From NCBI GenBank assembly GCA_004000515.1, contig CP034537.1:248001-312000 (forward strand): 64,000 bases of DNA, in the 5' to 3' direction. This document shows positions 58,630 to 64,000 of this stretch, one piece after another; the stretch's first letter is position 1, and each line of letters opens with the position of its first letter. The position numbers and the translations under genes are program-made. A model generated the notes under the pieces. The model ran no database searches. It was not told the origin of the DNA and saw only the letters and a list, made by a program, of their open reading frames with translations. The stretch comes from Pseudomonas poae. Lineage in GTDB: Bacteria > Pseudomonadota > Gammaproteobacteria > Pseudomonadales > Pseudomonadaceae.

Positions 58630-59058
58630 ATGGCTGATTATCTGACCCACGATGTAATCCTTAATTTTGCCGATGAAACGCCCGAGGACTCGACTCTGAA
58701 CGTCCTGCGCTTTCGAGCGCGAGATACCACTTTGGTGATTGCACGCAGCCCTGTTGATAAACGCCAGACCTTGGACGAGGCACTGACTGTCCAGCTGGAT
58801 CAACTGCGCAACAAGACCCAAGCATTGAGCATCACACCAGCACAAGTCACTCACCTGGGAAACCAGCAGTCAGTGGAGGGCCGAGAAATGGCCGTCCAGT
58901 TCATGACGGGAGACACATCAAACTTTCAGCTGCAAGTCGCCTGCCTGATTCCTGGGCAACAACGCATGCTGGTTCTCAACTACAGCAAACAAGGCCCATT
59001 CAGCGACGGCGACATCACGCACTGGCGCGCCATCAAGCAAACGCTCCGCTTCTCCTGA
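58630..59058 (+). CDS. Eag-type T6SS effector chaperone (DUF1795)
   Basis: 142 residues of the DcrB/DUF1795 fold: MADYLTHDVILNFADETPED, LVIARSPVDKRQTLDEALT and MAVQFMTGDTSNFQLQVACL. Eag proteins bind the N-terminal membrane helices and prePAAR segment of class I Rhs effectors and load them onto VgrG. The position between vgrG and such an effector is exactly that of known systems. Intact. Confidence 0.88.
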   Translation: MADYLTHDVILNFADETPEDSTLNVLRFRARDTTLVIARSPVDKRQTLDEALTVQLDQLRNKTQALSITPAQVTHLGNQQSVEGREMAVQFMTGDTSNFQLQVACLIPGQQRMLVLNYSKQGPFSDGDITHWRAIKQTLRFS

Positions 59059-59110
59059 ACGTTACCGCCCCTAAGAAACCCGTTCTCGATCAGCAAGGAG
59101 CGTTTTGCCA

Positions 59111-61683
59111 ATGGCACAAATTGTCCACGCCGCCCGGCAGGGTGACGCCATTCTTCACCCATCACTGCTCGCTGAATTGATCAGCGCAGCAGTGGAAACT
59201 GTCATCTATGCGGCAGCCGCGTTGGCGGTGACTGCCGCTATTGGCCTTGCCGTCGTGGGCACTGCATTCACGGGTGGCGCGCTCGGTGTGGTGATCGGGA
59301 TGGCGGCAGGCGTTGCGGTGGGTGCCATGAGTTCGATGCCCCTAGGAGAGGACCGGAGCATCGGTGATGCCATCTCCGACTTCAGCGACTCCGTTGGCAA
59401 CGCCATGTCGTCACCGAAGGTGTATGGCCAGATCGAAAGCGGTTCCGAAAATACCTTCATCAACGGCAAAGCCGCTGCTCGCGCTGCGGCGATCAGCTCC
59501 CCAATGGGTCTGACGAAGAGGCAAAGGAGAAGAGCCTTCAGTTCTGGAGAACGTAAGTGCGATGGCCCAAACCGCTTTGGGATTTGCATTTCCTCCCCTC
59601 AAGTTGGTCAAGGACCTCTTTGACACAGTTCATCAAATTTTCAACCCTCCCGTGACAACCCCAGCAGCGCCGGGGTTCACCCCCAAAGACGAAGACAAGA
59701 TCAAATGCTCCCGTCATCCGCCCATGCCTGAGACCTACATAGCACAGGGCTCAGACAAGGTACTGATCAATAGTCGACCTGCGGCACGCTCGGGAGATAA
59801 AGCCACCTGCGATGCCACCATCGATGTGAACGCCAACGTCTCTCCCAATGTGCGTATTGGCGGCGCAACGGTGACCGTTCGAAACATTCACAATGGCAAA
59901 AGCAAGACTGCGCAGATCGTAGGGATTGTTGCGGCACTGCTTATATCCAGAAGAATGGCGGTTCGTTCTCGCCGCTCTCAAAGAGCAAAAGAAAACAACT
60001 CCGTAATCTGTCCAGGCGTAGGCAATCCTGTGCTTGTTTCCACCGGCAGCAAAGTACTCGGCGGTACAGAAGACGTTGACTTCAGCCTCCCTGGGTTGCT
60101 GGGCATCGAATGGGCCCGAAGCTACGACAGCAACGACTCCCCGAACCGACGGACTGTTGGGCATGGGCTGGAGCGTTCCCTATGAGGTGCAAATCGTCCG
60201 TGTTCAACATCCCCACGGCGGCGAGCTATGGATCTACGTCGACGAGACAGGCAACCGCCTCGAACTGGGACAACTCATAGCCGGCAACGCCTTCGTCAGC
60301 GTCATAGATGGCTTGGCCTTCTTCCAGTTGGAGGATGGTCAGACCGTTGTCGAGGACATCTACGAAGGGCGCTATCAGGTCTTCCAGACTGATCCGCACA
60401 ACCCGCAACGCTCGCGACTGATTCGCTTGGGCGATCGTAACCTCAATGTCCTCGACATGCTGTACGACAAACAGGGCCGCCTGCACTTCCTCGTCGACAA
60501 GTACAGCCAAACCGTCGTACAGCTCCACTATGATCAACAACATACAAACCGTGTCGGCAAGGTGTCTCGCGTATTCCTGCAGGCAGGCGACAGCATCAGC
60601 ATTGAGCGCAACAAGACCCTGGCCAGCTATCGCTATACACGCAGTGGCCAGTTGCATGAAGTGTTGGACGCGACGGACCACGTGGTCCGTCGCTTCACGT
60701 ACACCGCTGAGGGCTATCTGAACAGCCACCAGATCGCCAGTGGCGCCGTCCGCGAGTACGAATGGGCATGCTTTACCATCCCCGAGAACCGCCCCACACC
60801 CAAGCGCGCAGATGGCACCGGGTACCAACTTCCGCCGCTATTGGAGCCACAACCCGATCACGAATGGCGCGTCACCCGCCACTGGGGCAGCGACGGCGAA
60901 GAGTATCGATTCAAATACGACCTGGAACGCGGCGAAACCCACGTCACCGACAGCCTCGGTCGCCAAGACCATTACTACTGGGGCCCCTTCTACGAGATCT
61001 ACCAACACATCGACCCCCTCGGTAACTGCTGGCAAGAGGAAATCATCGCCGGGCAATTGATGAAGAGCGTCGATCCACAGGGCGGCGAATGGCGCTACAG
61101 CTACGATGATATTGGCCGCCTGATCGAGACGCGCGATCCATTGGGCCGTAGCGAACACATCCGCTATCTGCGGCACTGGGCACTGCCTGTCGAAGTCACC
61201 GACGGTGCGGGGCGCACGTACCGCTCCGGCTACGATGCCCAGGGCAACCTGCTCTGGGAAGCGGATCCGCTGGGCCGCAAGACTCACTACCAATACGACC
61301 CCGAAGGCCGAGTGGTACATGTCACCGACACGCTGGACAAGACCAAGTACCTGAGCTGGAACCTACAAGGCCAATTGCTCAGTTACCGCGATTGTTCCAA
61401 TGCGCAAACGCTGTACCACTACGATACCGACGGGCGCCTGTGCGAAACCGTCAATGCCCGCGGCGAGCACACTCACTATCGCTATGACGCCCGCGGCTAC
61501 CTGATTGAAAGCCAACGCCCCGACGGGCGCATCGACCGCTACGACATTGACGCCGCCGGCCAACTGATCGCCTACACCGACCCGGCCCAGCGCATCACCC
61601 GCCTGCGTTACGACCGCAGTGGTCGTCTGATCCAGCGGATTGACGCCCTCGGCCATACCGTCGAGTTCGGCTACGACGCCGGC
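59111..61683 (+). pseudogene. prePAAR/PAAR-Rhs T6SS effector, frameshifted and truncated
   Basis: The N-terminus has the prePAAR motif AARxxDxxxH (AARQGDAILH), two membrane helices (IYAAAALAVTAAIGLAVVGT, GALGVVIGMAAGVAVGAM) and a PAAR-like domain (GSDKVLINSRPAARSGDKAT). Frame breaks lie between 59500 and 59560 and near 60150. From there Rhs YD repeats (YDxxGRL type, e.g. YSYDDIGRLIETRDPLGR) run to GYDA at 61683. The second half of the Rhs shell, the DPxGxxxG-type cleavage site and the C-terminal toxin are all missing. No immunity gene is recognisable. Start after AAGGAGCG. Confidence 0.83.
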
Positions 61684-62199
61684 ATGCTCAAGACCTACTC
61701 TTACAGCCTGTGCCTGCTGCTGGACGAGGTAGTCATAAGAACCACGTGGGGCAGGCTCTCAAGTTGGAGCGAGCGTTCGTTGCCCAGCCAATTCCATGGC
61801 GAAACCCAAGGCGGCGAAAAATTCTTCACCGTCATGAACAACATGATCCCCGAAGCGGCCCGGTACCAGCATGTGCTGGAGCTCATGTACCAGTGCCTGG
61901 TCTCCTGCCTCAAGCGCAAATAGGGTGCCCACCACAATAGCGATGACGAAGTACAGAAGATCATCACCCAACTTCACGCCCTGCTACGCCCGCTGCGGGG
62001 TGAAACGCCCAAGCATCTGACTGACACGCTGACCAACCTCGTGCCGCGTAACTATCGGCTCAAACGCGCCTGACCATTGTGGACACCATGGGCCATGGCC
62101 GCCGTCGTGCTGACGGCCGCCTACACGATCTACTCAACCCGCCTGAACACCATCACCCAGCAAGTGCTGGTGTCTCTGGAGCGGGTTCTCAACCTCTAA
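61684..62199 (+). pseudogene. tssL: tssL (DotU/IcmH) 3' fragment joined to rhs
   Basis: Starting in the same frame as the Rhs repeats, the sequence switches to the C-terminal two thirds of a T6SS membrane protein TssL: LCLLLDEVV, TTWGRLSSWSERSL, GGEKFF, VLELMYQCL, then (with a stop and frame change near 61920) DDEVQKIITQLHALLRPLRG, and finally WTPWAMAAVVLTAAYTIYS, the single C-terminal membrane helix, to a stop at 62199. TssL with TssJ and TssM anchors the T6SS in the envelope. No other core T6SS gene is in the window. The join marks a deletion or recombination. Confidence 0.75.
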
Positions 62200-62349
62200 T
62201 CCATTTCCAGGATGCTCTTACTCTGCCGGCCCATGCCACGAGACACTTTGGTCATTTAGCCAGCACTCACAGGCACCTATCGCCATCATAGGTGGAGTCA
62301 AAACGCCCAAGCCCCTAGAATCCCGTCCACGATTTAAGGAGACGACTTC

Positions 62350-63128
62350 ATGCTGATGGTGATTTCCCCGCCAAGACCCTCGATTTCGAGACTGCGCCTG
62401 CCACCGAGCGCTTTACCCAGCCGCAGTACCTGGACCATTCCCAGGAGCTGATCGAGCAATTGCGCGAGCTCAGCCCGGCGCAAATCAGCGAGTTGATGCA
62501 CGTATCCGACAAGATCGGCGGCCTCAACGCAGCCCGCTTCGGCAGTTGGAACCCGGCGTTCACCCCGACCAATGCCAAGCAGGCGCTGCTGGCGTTCAAG
62601 GGCGATGTGTACACAGGCCTCAACGCCGAAACTTTCAGCGATGCCGACTTCACCTACGCCCAGGACCACTTGCGCATGCTCTCGGGCCTGTACGGCTTGC
62701 TGCGCCCCTTGGACCTGATGATGCCGTACCGCCTGGAGATGGGCACCAAGCTGGCCAATGCCCGCGGCAAAGACCTGTACGCCTTCTGGGGCACGCGGAT
62801 CAGCGAATGGCTGAACGAGGCCCTGGCCGAGCAAGGCGACGACGTGCTGCTGAACCTGGCCTCCAACGAGTACTTCTCGGCGGTCAAGCGCACCGCGCTG
62901 AACGCGCGGATCATCAACACCGAGTTCAAGGACTTGAAGAACGGCCAGTACAAGATCATCAGCTTCTACGCCAAGAAGGCGCGGGGCATGATGAGCCGCT
63001 TTGTGATTGAAGAACGCATCAACGACCCGGCCAAGCTCAAGGCGTTTGATGTGCAGGGCTATCGCTTCAATGCAGAGCAGTCCAAGCCGGATAACCTGGT
63101 GTTTTTGCGCGATCACGCACCGGAATAA
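62350..63128 (+). pseudogene. yaaA: Peroxide stress protein YaaA, frameshift at codon 7
   Basis: About 260 residues joined. MLMVISP, then one G is missing near 62370 (CCCCGCCAAGACC); next frame [20 protein letters not shown] continues to a normal end. Conserved blocks: [50 protein letters not shown] and [14 protein letters not shown]. YaaA (DUF328) lowers free iron and protects DNA during peroxide stress in E. coli. Ribosome site AAGGAGACGAC. Probably functional in the real genome. Confidence 0.9.
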
Positions 63129-63155
63129 GGCTTTCGCCAGCGCAGGTGTTCAAAG

Positions 63156-63242
63156 GTGGGAGCTGGCTTGCCTGCGATAGCGGTGTATCAGTAGCCGATG
63201 TGCCAACTGACCCACCGCTATCGCAGGCAAGCCAGCTCCCAC
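63156..63242. repeat. REPIN (two inverted REP elements)
   Basis: Perfect 30-bp inverted repeats (63156-63185 and 63213-63242) around a 27-base spacer. The core GTGGGAGCTGGCTTGCCTGC continues with GATAGCGGTG. This is the doublet form of Pseudomonas REPs that is mobilised by RAYT transposases encoded elsewhere. It lies 28 bases after yaaA. Confidence 0.93.
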
Positions 63243-64000
63243 ATTTTGTCTGCATTTTAGCCTGTAAAAAGCCATTATTTTGACGTCAAAAAATATCTTG
63301 ACGCATTCCTAACGATTCTTTCACTCGACATTTCCGATTTTTTTTCGTAGTGGCACCACTTTTTTCAAACACTAGTGGCACAAAACTATCCCCTCGCACC
63401 AACTCCCCATAACTACAGGCCCAAATAGCAAGTGCTATCAATATAGTACTAGTGCCATCTTTTCTAATATTTCAAGAAATTTCTGGAAACAGGATGAGCG
63501 GCCCGGAACTTCGCCTAAACCCATGGCTCATACCACCGGTAACGAAATTCTCTGTTTCTGTAGGAGATAACTTACACAGCGGCCCAAGGAAGTAGCGAAG
63601 TTGCCCCATCAACTTCGACTCACGGGTCACATTATCAACTGATATGAGTTGAGGGCGGCGATAAGGATCAATTGCTATCCCCTATAGGCCAAGGCAGCGC
63701 TTACCCAAATGTGTCAGTGATGACACCCAAGACGTTGATAAAAAAGGGCTTTATGCCTCTATCTACGCCTTGCGGCACTGGCGTCGGGACCTTCTCCACA
63801 GAAGGCCGGCTGCATTTGAGGGCAAGCCCCAATAACAAGGCCAAGTTGCGCACAACTTGAGTGCAATAGTTAGTCACTCGTTATTCAACATGCCTGTACG
63901 CGGTAAGTCGGCGTCTATTCGCCCAACTTTCGTGGCATCAGTGACGCTTGCAAACATGAACTCCGGCCATTTAGTGGCGTGATTATTAAAGAGGTAAATG
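63243..64000. other. AT-rich end, no convincing gene
   Basis: About 760 bases. A 14-bp palindrome TTTTGACGTCAAAA is at 63278-63291. The motif AGTGGCAC occurs near 63350 and 63376, and its complement-like AGTGCCAT near 63450. A 62-codon plus-strand frame (63672-63860) lacks family features. The low GC and short repeats suggest the regulatory start of another accessory region beyond the window. Confidence 0.45.

Noticed and set aside
61684..61923. Variable toxin tip of the Rhs protein
   Set aside because: The segment matches TssL (WGRLSSWSERSL, GGEKFF, C-terminal membrane helix further on), not a polymorphic toxin.
63672..63860. 62-codon plus-strand frame
   Set aside because: No family, no ribosome site, atypical composition; probably chance.

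Overview
The window looks like a chromosome segment of a Pseudomonas of the fluorescens group. The evidence is GC-rich core genes in Pseudomonas-like arrangements (homogentisate catabolism hmgA-fah-maiA, aapJQMP, moaCDE, rhlB, PIN-PhoH, yaaA), REP/REPIN repeats with a GTGGGAGCTGGCTTGCC core, and a VgrG/Eag/Rhs type VI secretion island. No rRNA, tRNA or CRISPR array was seen.

Layout. (1) Positions 1-16,700 are accessory, partly AT-rich DNA. They hold two decayed IS66 transposase remnants, an IS21-family element (2069-4647), a CBASS anti-phage locus cut by that element (intact Cap5 HNH-SAVED nuclease, CD-NTase reduced to 58 codons), an AbrB/MazE-like protein, a complete IS66-family element with perfect 8-bp target duplications (6728-9148), and a four-gene tyrosine-recombinase mobility module (16334-11050) resembling Tn554-type and gamma-mobile-trio islands. 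(2) 16,757-30,600 is core metabolism and envelope: a leucine-dehydrogenase-like gene lacking the catalytic lysine, a SirB1-like gene, an aromatic-acid MFS transporter, maiA/fahA/hmgA with a divergent IclR regulator and a palindromic operator, dacB, and a TonB receptor paired with a YncE-like propeller. (3) 30,660-42,571 starts with small genes and a LuxR response regulator plus a receiver-HPt protein. It continues with a chaperone-usher locus carrying eight DUF1120-type pilin-like proteins, one of them a two-domain candidate tip adhesin. (4) 42,575-56,400 holds a CynX/NimT-type exporter with a GntR regulator, mqsRA with a perfect 19-bp operator palindrome, aapJQMP with a sigma-54 promoter, an esterase, rhlB, moaCDE, PIN-PhoH and a polysaccharide deacetylase. 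(5) 56,650-62,200 is vgrG, an Eag chaperone and a prePAAR/PAAR-Rhs effector whose C-terminal toxin is missing. Its reading frame runs directly into the 3' part of a tssL (DotU) gene. (6) yaaA, a perfect REPIN and an AT-rich gene-poor end follow.

Caution. About 20 conserved genes are split by a single-base frameshift, many at short homopolymers, and the two halves always match one family. This density in housekeeping genes (rhlB, moaE, yaaA, aapM, phoH) suggests uncorrected indel errors in the assembly rather than mass pseudogene formation. I give such genes as one feature spanning both frames, typed pseudogene, and state where the frame breaks. Losses that do not depend on frame (CD-NTase truncation, Rhs-TssL junction, IS66 remnants) are more credible as biology.
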